Source: Bombella dulcis (lineage in GTDB: Bacteria > Pseudomonadota > Alphaproteobacteria > Acetobacterales > Acetobacteraceae). From it: a stretch of DNA of 64,000 nucleotides. The notes below the pieces were generated by a model. That model had not been told where the DNA came from. It ran no database searches and worked only from the letters and a program-made list of their open reading frames with translations. A program made the translations under genes and the position numbers. Positions 16,261 through 26,110 of this stretch are shown piece by piece (position 1 is the stretch's first letter; the number at the start of each line of letters is the position of its first letter). The stretch lies in NCBI RefSeq assembly GCF_026385505.1, contig NZ_JANIDV010000002.1, positions 62,001 to 126,000 of the forward strand, in the 5' to 3' direction.

Positions 16261-17952
16261 ATGAAGCAGAAGGGACCGGTTCCGGTCCTTTCAGGTGGCG
16301 GCACTGTATCGCCTGAGAAAAAGCGGCGGATTCCGTGGGCTTCGATGGCCCTGATGGCATCAGCCTTCCTGATGGGGCAGAAGCGGGCGGAGGCCCAGGT
16401 CGCTGACAGGGTGCCGCCTGCCGTGGAAACCATGCCGGGGGCCGGGGTGGTCGGCCAGCCCCGCCGTGTCACGGCAGAACAGAACCGGTCCCGCAAGCGG
16501 CATCAGGGTGACTGGGGGGCTTTCAACTGGGGGAATGGTGAGTTCGCCGGGTTCGGCCCGGTCGGTGTCTATGGGGCAGCCCCGTGGGCCGAGGACTGGA
16601 GCAGCAAGAAAGACCCAAAGAATTACACGGATTTTCTCGACCCGCTGAAAGCCATCCGCCTGAATGAATCCGGTAGCATATGGCTTTCCCTGTCTGGTGA
16701 ATCCCGCATCCGCAACTGGTATGAATCCAATCCGCAGCTGGGTACGGCGGGCAGGCGTCATTCCGGCCGTTTCACGGTGCGCAATCTTTTTGGGGCGGAC
16801 CTTCATTTAGGTCAGCACTGGCGGATATTCGGTCAGCTGAATAATGGTGAGGCAGCAGGCTGGAACTATTACGGCTACAACGCCACATGGCGGCGCAGGC
16901 TGGGGGGGCAGCAGCTTTTTGTCGGTTATGAACGCAAGCTGCTTGGTGCCAAGACCGGCGTGATGGTCGGGCGGCAGCAGTTCCTCGATGCACCATCATG
17001 GCTGGTCTATATGCGGGAAACGTCCAACGTTCCGCTTTCATGGAATGGTGTCCGTGGCTATGCCATGTGGAACCGGGTGCGGCTGGACCTCTATGATTTT
17101 GTGGCTACGCAGGTGACGAGGGACACCATCATGGGGGGCGGCTTTGATGATGGGACCCGCCTTTACGGGGGGAATATCGGCATTGCCCTGCCACCTTTTT
17201 CCATTGGCAGGGAGCAGGTCCATTCCTTTCTCGACCTTTTCTGGATGGGCTTCCATTATGGCGGGAAGTCTGCCGCCGTTGCCCTGTATAAAGGGTCCCA
17301 GGCGGGGACGCAGACACGCCAGAATGGGGGATTCCGCTGGTATGGGTCGGCACCGTCCTTTGAGTATGAGCTGGGTGGTGTGTATCAGGGGGGACGCTTC
17401 CACCCCGGCAGTTCTTCCACTGCCAGCCGTCCCGTGAGTGCGTGGGCGGTACGGGGTGTTCTGGGCTGGCGTCATTCTTCGTCCTTCCTGCATCCCTTTC
17501 TGGGCGTGCAGGCCGAGGCCTATAGTGGCGGCGACAACCGCCGGAGTGGGGGTACGATCGGGACATTCTCGGCTCCTTTCTCACCCCGTAACGGGACGTT
17601 TGACCTGACCCGTACGATTACGCGGGCCAACATCATCAGTGCGGGGCCAGTCGTGAGCATTGCGCCCCGGCCTTTCATGAATATCCGCATCCGGGTGCCC
17701 TATCTCTGGCGGCAGAGCATGAATGACGGGGTGTATGGGTCATCCTCGCCTTTTTCGTTTCTTTCCGGGGCGAAGCTGCGGCAGGCGGGTCGGGCCGTGG
17801 GATTGCAGCCACAGGGGCAGGTTCAGTTCCAGCTTCAGCAGCATGTGAACTGGCAGATTGATGGGGGGGCGATTCTGCTGACACACCGCATGAGACGGGC
17901 AGGCGGGCAGAATGGGACCTACATGCTCTCGACCATAACGCTCCGTTTCTGA
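16261..17952 (+). CDS. Alginate-export-family outer-membrane beta-barrel protein
   Basis: About 563 residues. A long signal peptide (KKRRIPWASMALMASAFLMG ... AEA-QV) is followed by an aromatic-rich sequence with alternating beta-strand character to a C-terminal Phe (STITLRF), as expected for an outer-membrane barrel. The segment after residue 90 (LNESGSIWLSLSGESRIRNWYESN, then VGRQQFLDAPSWLVY) matches the alginate-export (AlgE-like) porin family widespread in acetic acid bacteria, where substrates are mostly undefined. ATG 16261 is preferred for signal-peptide length, with AGGG about 8 bases upstream; ATG 16231 or GTG 16213 are alternatives. Confidence 0.75.
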   Translation: MKQKGPVPVLSGGGTVSPEKKRRIPWASMALMASAFLMGQKRAEAQVADRVPPAVETMPGAGVVGQPRRVTAEQNRSRKRHQGDWGAFNWGNGEFAGFGPVGVYGAAPWAEDWSSKKDPKNYTDFLDPLKAIRLNESGSIWLSLSGESRIRNWYESNPQLGTAGRRHSGRFTVRNLFGADLHLGQHWRIFGQLNNGEAAGWNYYGYNATWRRRLGGQQLFVGYERKLLGAKTGVMVGRQQFLDAPSWLVYMRETSNVPLSWNGVRGYAMWNRVRLDLYDFVATQVTRDTIMGGGFDDGTRLYGGNIGIALPPFSIGREQVHSFLDLFWMGFHYGGKSAAVALYKGSQAGTQTRQNGGFRWYGSAPSFEYELGGVYQGGRFHPGSSSTASRPVSAWAVRGVLGWRHSSSFLHPFLGVQAEAYSGGDNRRSGGTIGTFSAPFSPRNGTFDLTRTITRANIISAGPVVSIAPRPFMNIRIRVPYLWRQSMNDGVYGSSSPFSFLSGAKLRQAGRAVGLQPQGQVQFQLQQHVNWQIDGGAILLTHRMRRAGGQNGTYMLSTITLRF

Positions 17953-18191
17953 GATCACTGCTGAATTAATACCGTTTTTAATTCGTTAAATATGCGGGGT
18001 GTTCCCTGCGTGTGAGTCGTGTGTTTGTCCCTGTTTTCCGGGAATCATGGATTCGTGGGGATTGTCTGTTTATGGCATAAGGATATTCTTATATCTTCAA
18101 AAAGTGATTATTTTTCAAAAATCAACATTGAAGCCAGTTAAATATGTAATTAGTTTATGCTTCATCGTATTTTTCCGCGGGAGCAGATCAC
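17953..18191. other. AT-rich leader upstream of the sulfate-assimilation operon
   Basis: About 240 AT-rich bases without a gene. It contains the inverted repeat ATAAG-GATATT-CTTAT (about 18077-18092) and a possible -35 TTGAAG near 18127. It is the likely promoter and operator region for cysH, but the regulator is not identifiable. Confidence 0.4.
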
Positions 18192-18965
18192 ATGGCGATA
18201 TCGGACGCTGAGTTCCAGGCCCTGCCCCAGCAGGGAGACGTGGCCGCCTCGGAAGAGGAAACGGGCCGGGTGCTGTCTTCGGTGCTGGCCCGGTTTCCGG
18301 GGCGTGTGGCCGTGATCTCCTCTTTCGGTGCAGAATCAGCCGTGCTGCTGGCGCAGGTCGCCGCACAGGACAGGGCCGTGCCTGTCTTTTTCCTCGATAC
18401 GGAACGGCATTTCCCTGAAACATTGGCCTACCGGGATGAGCTGACCCGCCATCTGGGGCTGGAGGATGTCCGCACCCTGCGGCCTGCCCGTGCCGAGGTG
18501 GAATACCGGGACCCGGAGGGCCAGCTTGTGGCTTTCGATCCGGATGCCTGCTGTGCCCTGCGGAAGGTGGAGCCGCTGGAAGTGGTGCTGCCGGAGTTCG
18601 ACATCTGGGTGACGGGGCGCAAGCGGATGCAGGCAGCCACCCGGGCGGCTCTGCCCGTGGCGGAACGGCAGGAGGATGGCAGCGTGAAGCTGAACCCTCT
18701 GGCAGGCTGGAGTGAAGCACAGATCACCCGTTTCATGAAGGACAAGGCCCTGCCACCCCATCCGCTGGTGGCAAAAGGGTATCGTTCCATTGGCTGTGAA
18801 CCCTGCACGAGGCCGGTCGGTGCGGGAGAAGACAGTCGTGCCGGACGCTGGGCCGGGCTTTCCAAGACGGAATGTGGTCTGCACCGGCCCGTTACCGCAC
18901 CGCCCGATGCCAATGTGGAAGAAGTTTCAGCCGCTGCCCTGATTGCAGAACGGCCCGCACGATGA
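18192..18965 (+). CDS. cysH: Assimilatory adenylyl-sulfate/phosphoadenylyl-sulfate reductase, Fe-S type
   Basis: 257 residues. The PP-loop-like VAVISSFGAESAVLLAQVA lies near residue 40 and FLDTERHFPETLAYRDEL near 75. It has both cysteine pairs that ligate the 4Fe-4S cluster, CC in DACCALRK and CxxC in GCEPC, and the catalytic Cys in KTECGLH. Fe-S enzymes of this kind reduce APS, some also PAPS, to sulfite with thioredoxin. GGGAG about 9 bases before the ATG supports the start. It is first in cysH-cysD-cysNC. Confidence 0.93.
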   Translation: MAISDAEFQALPQQGDVAASEEETGRVLSSVLARFPGRVAVISSFGAESAVLLAQVAAQDRAVPVFFLDTERHFPETLAYRDELTRHLGLEDVRTLRPARAEVEYRDPEGQLVAFDPDACCALRKVEPLEVVLPEFDIWVTGRKRMQAATRAALPVAERQEDGSVKLNPLAGWSEAQITRFMKDKALPPHPLVAKGYRSIGCEPCTRPVGAGEDSRAGRWAGLSKTECGLHRPVTAPPDANVEEVSAAALIAERPAR

Positions 18966-19006
18966 GACCGGGCCGCATGGCCCATCAGGAAGGAAAGGGA
19001 GCAGTC

Positions 19007-19825
19007 ATGGCTCTGGAAGACGCACGTACCATGGATGGTCTGGACCAGCTCGAGGCCCAGAGCATCTTTATCCTGCGGGAGGCCTATCGCAAGCTGAAGC
19101 CCATGGCCCTGCTCTGGTCACTGGGCAAGGACAGCAACGTGATGGTCTGGCTGGCCCGTAAGGCTTTCATGGGGCATGTGCCTTTTCCCGTCATGCATGT
19201 GGATACGGGCAAGAAATTCCCGGAGATGTATGATTTCCGGGATGAATACACGAAGAAGTGGAATCTGGACCTTGTCCTTGGGGAGTGTCCTCCGGTCGAG
19301 GAAATGGACCCCTCTTTGCCACCGGCGGCCCGCTCTGCAGCCCGCAAGACGGTCGGGCTGGCGAACCTGATCGATAAACACAAGTTTCGGGGTGTCGTGG
19401 CCGGTATCCGGCGTGACGAGCAGGCCACCCGTGCCAAGGAGCGTGTCTTCAGCCCCCGTGGAGCAAGCCACCAGTGGGATGTCCGCAACCAGCCACCGGA
19501 ATTCTGGGACCAGTACGCCACACCTTACGAGGACGGGATGCATGTCCGTGTCCATCCGCTGCTGGCATGGCGGGAGCTGGATATCTGGCGGTATATCGAG
19601 CGTGAGAACATTCCGCTTGTGGACCTCTATTTTGCGAAGGATGGCAAACGGTATCGCTCGCTGGGCGATCAGGACATCACCAGCCCGATCGAGAGCAATG
19701 CTTCCACCGTGGCCGAAGTGATTGCCGAACTTGAGACGAGCCGCACCTCCGAGCGTGCAGGCCGTGCCATGGATCATGAATCAGAAGATGCATTCGAGCG
19801 TCTTCGTGTTGCCGGTTATCTGTGA
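19007..19825 (+). CDS. cysD: Sulfate adenylyltransferase subunit 2
   Basis: 272 residues. The PP-loop is [20 protein letters not shown] (about 35-54), followed by [17 protein letters not shown] and [19 protein letters not shown], all typical of CysD, which makes APS from sulfate and ATP together with the CysN GTPase. ATG 19007 follows the strong site AGGAAGGAAAGGGA. The stop is 13 bases before cysNC. Confidence 0.95.
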   Translation: MALEDARTMDGLDQLEAQSIFILREAYRKLKPMALLWSLGKDSNVMVWLARKAFMGHVPFPVMHVDTGKKFPEMYDFRDEYTKKWNLDLVLGECPPVEEMDPSLPPAARSAARKTVGLANLIDKHKFRGVVAGIRRDEQATRAKERVFSPRGASHQWDVRNQPPEFWDQYATPYEDGMHVRVHPLLAWRELDIWRYIERENIPLVDLYFAKDGKRYRSLGDQDITSPIESNASTVAEVIAELETSRTSERAGRAMDHESEDAFERLRVAGYL

Positions 19826-19838
19826 GGGACCTATTTCG

Positions 19839-21710
19839 ATGACACAGACTCATTCACCATCATCGCAGGTCCGTCACGGCGTCAGCACGCCAATCGTGAT
19901 TGTCGGCCATGTGGACCACGGCAAATCCACCCTGATCGGCCGCCTTCTGTATGATACGGACAGCCTGCCGGATGGCCGCCTTGTCCAGATCGTGGAAAGC
20001 AGCCGCAAGCGTGGTCTGGCCGTGGAGTGGAGCTTCTTGCTTGATTCTCTCCAGATTGAGCGGGATCAGGGCGTGACGGTGGATTCCACCCGCATTCCCT
20101 TCCAGTTGAATGGTCGGGATTTCGTCATCGTGGATGCGCCGGGCCATCGGCAGTTCCTGCGTAACATGATCACCGGTGCGGCCGATGCTGAAGCCGCCGT
20201 GCTGGTGGTGGATGCTGCCGAGGGTGTGCGGGAGCAGACCCGTCGCCACGCCATGCTGCTGCGACTCATCGGCATCAATCATGTGATCGTCCTGCTGAAC
20301 AAGGCCGACAGCATCGGGTTTGATGAAGCCAGACTGAAGCAGGTGGAAGGCGACATCCGCCAGCTGCTGGGGCGGCTGGAGATCAACGTCAATCAGGTCA
20401 TTCCGGCTTCGGCACGGGATGGCGACAACATCGCCACACGCTCTGAAAAGGCTGACTGGTACAAGGGACCGACCCTGCTGGAAGCCCTGTCCCTCATCCA
20501 GCCACCGGCGTCCCGTCATGCCCTGCCGTTCCGTATGCCGGTGCAGGATGTGTATCGCTTTGAGGGTGTCCGTTATGTGGCGGGCCGCATCGAGCGTGGC
20601 ACGGTGCGGGAAGGTGACCGGCTGGTGATCGGCGGGCAGGGGCAGGAAGCCACTGTGGCCGAAGTCTGCCGCTGGCACGCTCCGCATTATCCTGTGGCCG
20701 GAGCCGGTGAGTCCATCGCCCTGCGGCTGGAGCCTGATCTGGTGCCGGATCGTGGTGACCTGCTGTGCCCTGCGGGGGATGAAGCTGCTGCCCCGCAGAA
20801 AGCTGCCCGCCTGAAAACACGGCTGTTCTGGCTGCGTGGAGAGCCGCTGCGTGTGGGTGAGAGCTTCCGGCTTCGTCTCGCCACGGCAGAATATGATGTC
20901 ACCGTGGCGGCCATTGATGCCGTGGTGGACCTTGATGATCTCAGCCTCAGCCCGGCGGATGAGGTGCCACCGGATGGCTTTGCCGAGATCACTCTTGCCG
21001 TGGCCCGTAACATTCTGTTCGATCCCTTTGCGCCGGGTATGCCGGACGGGCGTGGTGTGCTGGTGGACCGTCACCAGAAGATTGTTGGTGGTGCCCCGCT
21101 GATCGGCCCTGCGGCTCTGCCTGAAGGCAGTCATGCCATTCATCCGACAGCCAGCGGCGTGAGCGATGCCGTGCGGGCTGGTCTGCGGGGGCATGGCCGG
21201 GCCGTGTTCTGGATGACCGGCCTGCCCGGTGCTGGCAAAAGCACCATTGCCCGCCATGCCGAGGAGGCCCTCAGCCGTGAGGGGCTGCATGTCACCGTGC
21301 TGGATGGGGATACGGTCCGTTCCGGCCTGTGCAGCGACCTTGGTTTCTCTCCGGAAGACCGGCGTGAGAATATCCGCCGTGTGGCCCATGTGGCCCGTAT
21401 TCTGGCGGATGCCGGGCAGATCGTGCTGGTGGCCCTGGTCTCTCCGCTCATCCGGGACCGTGCAATGGCCAGGGCGATCATTGGCGAGGACTGGCACGAG
21501 GTGTTCGTGGATACAGCCCCTGAACTGTGCCGCAGCCGTGACCCGAAAGGGCTGTACGCCCAGGCAGAGGATGGCCGCATAGCTGAATTCACGGGCGTGT
21601 CTTCTGCTTATGAAGTACCGGAAAAGCCGGATGTTGTCGTGCCCGGTGACGGTGACGTGGCCCGGAGCGTGCGGCACCTGACGGACGCCGTGCACAAGGC
21701 CGTACGCTGA
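19839..21710 (+). CDS. cysNC: Bifunctional sulfate adenylyltransferase subunit 1 / adenylyl-sulfate kinase
   Basis: 623 residues, a fusion. The N-terminal GTPase has GHVDHGKST (P-loop), DAPGH and NKAD, followed by EF-Tu-like beta domains. From about residue 450 there is an APS kinase domain with a second P-loop, GLPGAGKST, plus [17 protein letters not shown] and [12 protein letters not shown]. It powers APS synthesis and then phosphorylates APS to PAPS. The fusion is common in Proteobacteria. Both domains keep their key residues. Confidence 0.95.
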   Translation: MTQTHSPSSQVRHGVSTPIVIVGHVDHGKSTLIGRLLYDTDSLPDGRLVQIVESSRKRGLAVEWSFLLDSLQIERDQGVTVDSTRIPFQLNGRDFVIVDAPGHRQFLRNMITGAADAEAAVLVVDAAEGVREQTRRHAMLLRLIGINHVIVLLNKADSIGFDEARLKQVEGDIRQLLGRLEINVNQVIPASARDGDNIATRSEKADWYKGPTLLEALSLIQPPASRHALPFRMPVQDVYRFEGVRYVAGRIERGTVREGDRLVIGGQGQEATVAEVCRWHAPHYPVAGAGESIALRLEPDLVPDRGDLLCPAGDEAAAPQKAARLKTRLFWLRGEPLRVGESFRLRLATAEYDVTVAAIDAVVDLDDLSLSPADEVPPDGFAEITLAVARNILFDPFAPGMPDGRGVLVDRHQKIVGGAPLIGPAALPEGSHAIHPTASGVSDAVRAGLRGHGRAVFWMTGLPGAGKSTIARHAEEALSREGLHVTVLDGDTVRSGLCSDLGFSPEDRRENIRRVAHVARILADAGQIVLVALVSPLIRDRAMARAIIGEDWHEVFVDTAPELCRSRDPKGLYAQAEDGRIAEFTGVSSAYEVPEKPDVVVPGDGDVARSVRHLTDAVHKAVR

Positions 21711-21864
21711 CAGTCTGCCTGCTGGCTTCCCATGAAGTGAGGCTGGCGGGCTTCGGTTTCTGAAAGAGAATGGAACAGGAACCCGGTTTTTCCAGCAGGA
21801 AAATGCCGGTGGGGAGAGTTCTGTCTGAAAAAGGCTCTTTCCGTTCCGGGAGAAGGATAGGGTG

Positions 21865-22629
21865 ATGGGGCATCTGGCTTATGTCATCTCCGGCGCACTG
21901 GTCGGGTTTCTGGTAGGGATGACAGGCGTGGGCGGTGGGTCGCTCATGACGCCATTGCTTATCCTGCTCTGCGGCATTCACCCCAAGGCTGCCGTGGGGA
22001 CGGACCTCGTCTATGCCGCCGTGACGAAGCTGTTCGGCACGGCTCTGCATCGCAGATATGGGCCGGTGCGCTGGTCCATCGTGCTGTGGATGATGGCGGG
22101 CAGTCTCCCCGGTGTGGCGGTGGCCCTGCTCTGGCTGCGGCATCTGGGGTCTCCGCAGGAGATGGCTCATGTCATCCGCCTGTCGCTGGGCATCTGCCTG
22201 CTGGTGACGGCTCCGGCCATCCTGTTCCGTCCGGCTCTCAAGGACTGGGTTCTGCGTCATCAGCTGGGTGGGCTGGTACGGTCACGGGTGCTGACGGTTG
22301 TGCTGGGGTTCGTGCTGGGCTGCATGGTCAGCCTGTCCTCCGTGGGGGCCGGGGCGATCGGCATGGCCGTGCTGGTGATGCTGTATCCGACCCTTCCTTT
22401 GCGGGAGCTGGTGGCCATCGACATCGCCCATGCCATCCCCCTGACCCTGATTGCCGGGGCAGGTCACTGGGTGGAAGGTGACGTCATGGTGCCAACCCTG
22501 CTGCTTCTGCTGAGTGGTTCCCTGCCGGGTATCTGGCTTGGCACCCACTGCGCTGGACGATGCCCGGAACGCTGGCAGCGGCTCATTCTGGGCAGTCTGC
22601 TGCTCTTGATTGGAGTGAAGATGATCTGA
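21865..22629 (+). CDS. TSUP-family (TauE/SafE) membrane permease
   Basis: 254 residues with about eight hydrophobic helices and the repeated TSUP signatures GFLVGMTGVGGGSLMTPLLIL (N-terminal half) and GCMVSLSSVGAGAIGMAVLVMLYP (C-terminal half). The family moves sulfite, sulfonates or other organosulfur anions. Its place directly after cysHDNC on the same strand suggests sulfite export or sulfate handling. AGAAGGA precedes the ATG at 21865. A terminator follows immediately. Confidence 0.85.
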   Translation: MGHLAYVISGALVGFLVGMTGVGGGSLMTPLLILLCGIHPKAAVGTDLVYAAVTKLFGTALHRRYGPVRWSIVLWMMAGSLPGVAVALLWLRHLGSPQEMAHVIRLSLGICLLVTAPAILFRPALKDWVLRHQLGGLVRSRVLTVVLGFVLGCMVSLSSVGAGAIGMAVLVMLYPTLPLRELVAIDIAHAIPLTLIAGAGHWVEGDVMVPTLLLLLSGSLPGIWLGTHCAGRCPERWQRLILGSLLLLIGVKMI

Positions 22630-22659
22630 AAAAAGGCCGGGTTCTGACCCGGCTTTTTT
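22629..22659 (+). terminator. Rho-independent terminator after the sulfur operon
   Basis: The stem from AAAAAAGGCCGGGT and ACCCGGCTTTTTT closes on a TCTG loop with a run of six Ts, directly after the TSUP stop. Confidence 0.92.
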
Positions 22660-22686
22660 GTGAGCCATTGATGAAAGCGGCTTCTC

Positions 22687-22706
22687 AAATGTTATATTAT
22701 AACATA
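22687..22706. promoter_or_regulatory. Zur-box-like operator
   Basis: AAATGTTATATTATAACATA contains a perfect 17-bp palindrome (ATGTTATA-T-TATAACAT, 22689-22705). This equals the core of the zinc uptake regulator consensus ATGTTATANTATAACAT known from gammaproteobacterial znu promoters. It lies 48 bases before the receptor ATG, where it would overlap a promoter (TTGATG about 17-19 bases upstream). Confidence 0.8.
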
Positions 22707-22753
22707 ACATGTGTGAAACATCGGGACAGCACGCATAAGGGACAGGAATCAGC

Positions 22754-24997
22754 ATGGCGGTGAAAGGGCGGGGCAGGGCCGTTTATGTATGTCTGGCACT
22801 GGCATCCGGGGGGCTGGTTCAGACGGCACGGGCTGATGACGCCGCAGGCGGGAACACGCCTGCCCTCTCCCCAGAGAATCAGGCCAGTGGTGATGAGGCC
22901 GTTCGTCATGAGAACCGCAGGGAAGAGCATATCCATGTTACGGCCCGGCGGCTGGATCAGGCCCGTGCGGCTCTACAGCCTGCCATCGGGGCTACGCAGA
23001 CGAACTTTTCCCGCAAGGCCATTGAGGCCAATCCCGGTGCCGACAATGCCCCGCTGAACAGCATCCTGTTGCAGGCTCCCGGTGTGACGCAGGACAGTTA
23101 CGGGCAGATTCACATCCGGGGGGACCATAATAACGTCCAGTTCCGGCTGGATGGTGTGGCCCTGCCGGAAGGGGTGAACGTGTTCGGGCAGGCCCTGATG
23201 ACCCGCTTTGCCCATTCCATGAGCCTGACAACGGGTGTCCTGCCAGCAGAATATGGGTTCCGGCAGGCGGGTGTGATCGACATTCAGACCAAGAATGGCG
23301 TGTCGGATGAAGGGGGAACACTCTCCGGTTATGGGGGCGTGCGGGACTATGTGCAGCCTTCCATCCAGTATGGCGGGCATTGGGGGAAATGGGATGGGTT
23401 CATTACCGCTGATGCCGTTCATGACCGGGTGGGCATCGAGAACACCACATCCAGTTACAATGCCATTCATGACCTTTCCAACCAGTATCATGTGCTGGGG
23501 CATCTGCGGTACACGCTGAGGCCGGAGACACGCTTCAGCCTGACGGCGGGTCTTTCCAATGCGTGGTATCAGCTGCCCAACAATCCGGGCCAGCAGCATC
23601 AGTTCGCTACGCCGCTTTTCAGGGCGGATAACCGGCCCGTGCAGGAGGATGCGCCGGACAGTGCCCATCTGGATGAACACCAGCAGCAGATCACGGATTT
23701 TGCTATTCTCTCCTGGCAGGAAGATCATGAGAAAGTCAGTGCCCAGACGTCTGCCATTCTGCGTTACAGTTCCACGCGCTACTCGCCTGACTGGCTGGGC
23801 GACCTCGTCTATAACGGCATTGCCCAGCAGGCGGCCCGTTCGGTCTTTTCCAGTGGTGTACAGAGTGACGTGACATGGCGTGTCAGCCGGGCACATACCG
23901 TGCGGGGTGGCGTGCAGGCCTATGGTGAGCGGGCCGTGAGCAAGAGCAACTCACAGGTCTATCCGGTCGATGAAGAGGGGACCATCAGTTCCCGAACTGT
24001 GACGGTGCATGATTCATCCGGCAGGACGGGGGCCTTATACGGGGTCTATCTTCAGGATGAGTGGCGTCTGACCCGCTCTCTGGTTCTCAATGGCGGGGTG
24101 CGGTTTGATGGCGTGGAAGAATATGTCCATGCCCATCAGCTCAGCCCCCGTGTGTCGCTGGTCTGGACACCGTGGCATGGCGGGCGGTTTCATGTGGGCT
24201 ATGCCCGTTATCTGACACCGCCGCCTTTCGAGACGATCGGCACGACATCGCTGAACCGTTTTGCAGATACCTCTGCTGCTCCGGCCAATTATCAGAATGA
24301 CCGTGTGAAGGCGGAGCGGGACAATTATTATGATATCGGCTTCATACAGCAGATCACCCGGCACTGGCATGTCGGGCTGGATGCGTACTGGAAGCAGGCG
24401 AAGAATCTGATTGATGAAGGACAGTTCGGGGCACCTGTCATTCTGACGGCTTACAATTACCGCCGGGGCCGTGTCCGTGGCGTGGAGCTGACGACAGACT
24501 ACAGCACGGGGCCGCTGACCCTCTATGGCAACCTGGCCGTTTCACGGGCGATGGGTAAGGACATCAACTCGGCCCAGTGGAATTTTGACACGGATGACCT
24601 CCAGTACATGCGCAACCACTGGGTGCATCTGGATCATGACCAGCTGATAACGGCTTCCGCCGGTGGGTCCTATGCGTTTTTTCACAGGACGGACCATCCC
24701 CTTCAGCTGTCAGGTACCATGATCTATGGCAGTGGCCTGAGGAAGGACAGGGAGACGGGGGATAAAACCATCCCCAACGGGACGCATGTGCCGCAATATG
24801 TCACCTTCAATCTGGGGCTGGTGCAGACCCTGAAGCATGAGGCGTGGCTGGGCGGGCACACCATGCAGCTGCGGCTGGATGTCATCAATCTGTTTGACCG
24901 GCGTTACATGCTGCGTGATGGCAGCGGCATTGGGGTCGGTGCGCCACAATATGGCCTGCGGCGCAGCGTGATGGGGGGGGTGGCCCTGTCCCTGTAA
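22754..24997 (+). CDS. TonB-dependent outer-membrane receptor, probably Zur-regulated (ZnuD-like)
   Basis: 747 residues. A signal peptide is cleaved near ARA-DD (residue 28), a TonB-box-like HIHVTARR lies at about 60-66, then the plug domain (NSILLQAPGVTQDSYGQIHIRGDHNNVQFRLDGV) and a 22-strand barrel ending in Leu (GGVALSL). A His-rich stretch (RHENRREEHIH) precedes the plug. The Zur-box-like palindrome upstream points to zinc import under zinc starvation, energised by the TonB-ExbBD operon at 6-10 kb. The ligand is inferred from the operator, not from the protein; siderophore or cobalamin receptors share the fold. Confidence 0.85.
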   Translation: MAVKGRGRAVYVCLALASGGLVQTARADDAAGGNTPALSPENQASGDEAVRHENRREEHIHVTARRLDQARAALQPAIGATQTNFSRKAIEANPGADNAPLNSILLQAPGVTQDSYGQIHIRGDHNNVQFRLDGVALPEGVNVFGQALMTRFAHSMSLTTGVLPAEYGFRQAGVIDIQTKNGVSDEGGTLSGYGGVRDYVQPSIQYGGHWGKWDGFITADAVHDRVGIENTTSSYNAIHDLSNQYHVLGHLRYTLRPETRFSLTAGLSNAWYQLPNNPGQQHQFATPLFRADNRPVQEDAPDSAHLDEHQQQITDFAILSWQEDHEKVSAQTSAILRYSSTRYSPDWLGDLVYNGIAQQAARSVFSSGVQSDVTWRVSRAHTVRGGVQAYGERAVSKSNSQVYPVDEEGTISSRTVTVHDSSGRTGALYGVYLQDEWRLTRSLVLNGGVRFDGVEEYVHAHQLSPRVSLVWTPWHGGRFHVGYARYLTPPPFETIGTTSLNRFADTSAAPANYQNDRVKAERDNYYDIGFIQQITRHWHVGLDAYWKQAKNLIDEGQFGAPVILTAYNYRRGRVRGVELTTDYSTGPLTLYGNLAVSRAMGKDINSAQWNFDTDDLQYMRNHWVHLDHDQLITASAGGSYAFFHRTDHPLQLSGTMIYGSGLRKDRETGDKTIPNGTHVPQYVTFNLGLVQTLKHEAWLGGHTMQLRLDVINLFDRRYMLRDGSGIGVGAPQYGLRRSVMGGVALSL

Positions 24998-25120
24998 CAC
25001 CGGGACACCATCACGGGACTGTCATCCCGTAGAGACAGGATTGGACGGTTTCTTTTTGACAGGTTAACCCTTACCCTTGGCGCAGTGCAGTAGCGGCAAT
25101 GTATCAGGGACAGGGATTGC

Positions 25121-26098
25121 ATGAAGAAGATACTTTTTACGTCGGGCATCGTGCTGGCCCTCATAGGCTATGCGTTCTTTTCCATCAGTGATGCCTGCTC
25201 CAAGGGGCTGGCCGGGCGGCTGGACCCCTTTGAGGTCGCCTTTTTTGGTGGCGTGTTCGGGCTGCTGATCGTCCCGCTGCTGAAGCGTCCGAATGAATCC
25301 TACAAGGTTCTGGTCGTTTCCAGCCATCCGTGGCTCTGGCTCGTGCGGGCGGCGGCGGTGTTCGTGGCCACGGCGGGGAGTGTGGAAGCCTTCATGCTCC
25401 TGCCCATGCCGGAAGCCCTGTCCCTGATGTTCCTGATGCCGTTCTTTGTCACCATCGTGTCTGTCCTGTTCCTCAAGGAGCAGGTGACGGGCTGGGCTTG
25501 GCTGTCTGTCCTGCTGGGCTTTGCTGGTGTGATGATCGTTCTGCGCCCCGGCGTGAAGGCTCTCCAGTTTGGCCATGTCTGTGCCATCGTGGTGGCGATG
25601 GCCTCGGCTGTCAGCGTGATTGCCTACCGTTTTGCGGGCAAGGAGACATCCCGCCTGACCCTGTATGGCTCCAGCCTGTTCGGGCCTCTGGTGGGTGACG
25701 GCATCCTGATGGTGCAGCATTTTGTCCTTCCACATGGGGTGAGCGAATGGCTGCTGCTGTTCGGTTACGGGTTCCTGGCAGCGGCGGGGCAGCTCCTGCT
25801 CATGCTGGCAGCGTCCATTGCTCCGGCAAACCGTGTAGCCCTGCCGCAATACAGCCAGATGGTCTGGATCGTGGCTTTCAGCTATTTCGTCTTCAACCAG
25901 CCCGTGGACATGTGGGACGGCATCGGGATTGCGGTCGTCACCCTGTCCGGGATGCTCAACTGGCTGCGTCAGAAGATACGCTTCGAGAAGATGCTGCACC
26001 GTGGCTGGTGGTGGCGGCGCAAACCCACACCGGAGGTCATCGCCGCCACCCCTGCCGCCGTCATCACCCCACCTCTGGAGGATAAACCTCACGAGTGA
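25121..26098 (+). CDS. DMT-superfamily (EamA) permease
   Basis: 325 residues with about ten membrane helices in two EamA repeats (first: LALIGYAFFSISDACSKGLAG; second: ASAVSVIAYRFAGKETSRLTLYGSSLFGP). The sequence SVEAFMLLPMPEALSLMFLMPFFVTIVSVLFLKEQ is typical of the drug/metabolite transporter group. The tail is Pro/Ala-rich. The substrate is unknown. It ends 12 bases from the convergent dnaB. Confidence 0.85.
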   Translation: MKKILFTSGIVLALIGYAFFSISDACSKGLAGRLDPFEVAFFGGVFGLLIVPLLKRPNESYKVLVVSSHPWLWLVRAAAVFVATAGSVEAFMLLPMPEALSLMFLMPFFVTIVSVLFLKEQVTGWAWLSVLLGFAGVMIVLRPGVKALQFGHVCAIVVAMASAVSVIAYRFAGKETSRLTLYGSSLFGPLVGDGILMVQHFVLPHGVSEWLLLFGYGFLAAAGQLLLMLAASIAPANRVALPQYSQMVWIVAFSYFVFNQPVDMWDGIGIAVVTLSGMLNWLRQKIRFEKMLHRGWWWRRKPTPEVIAATPAAVITPPLEDKPHE

Positions 26099-26110
26099 GG
26101 GATGGGATAG

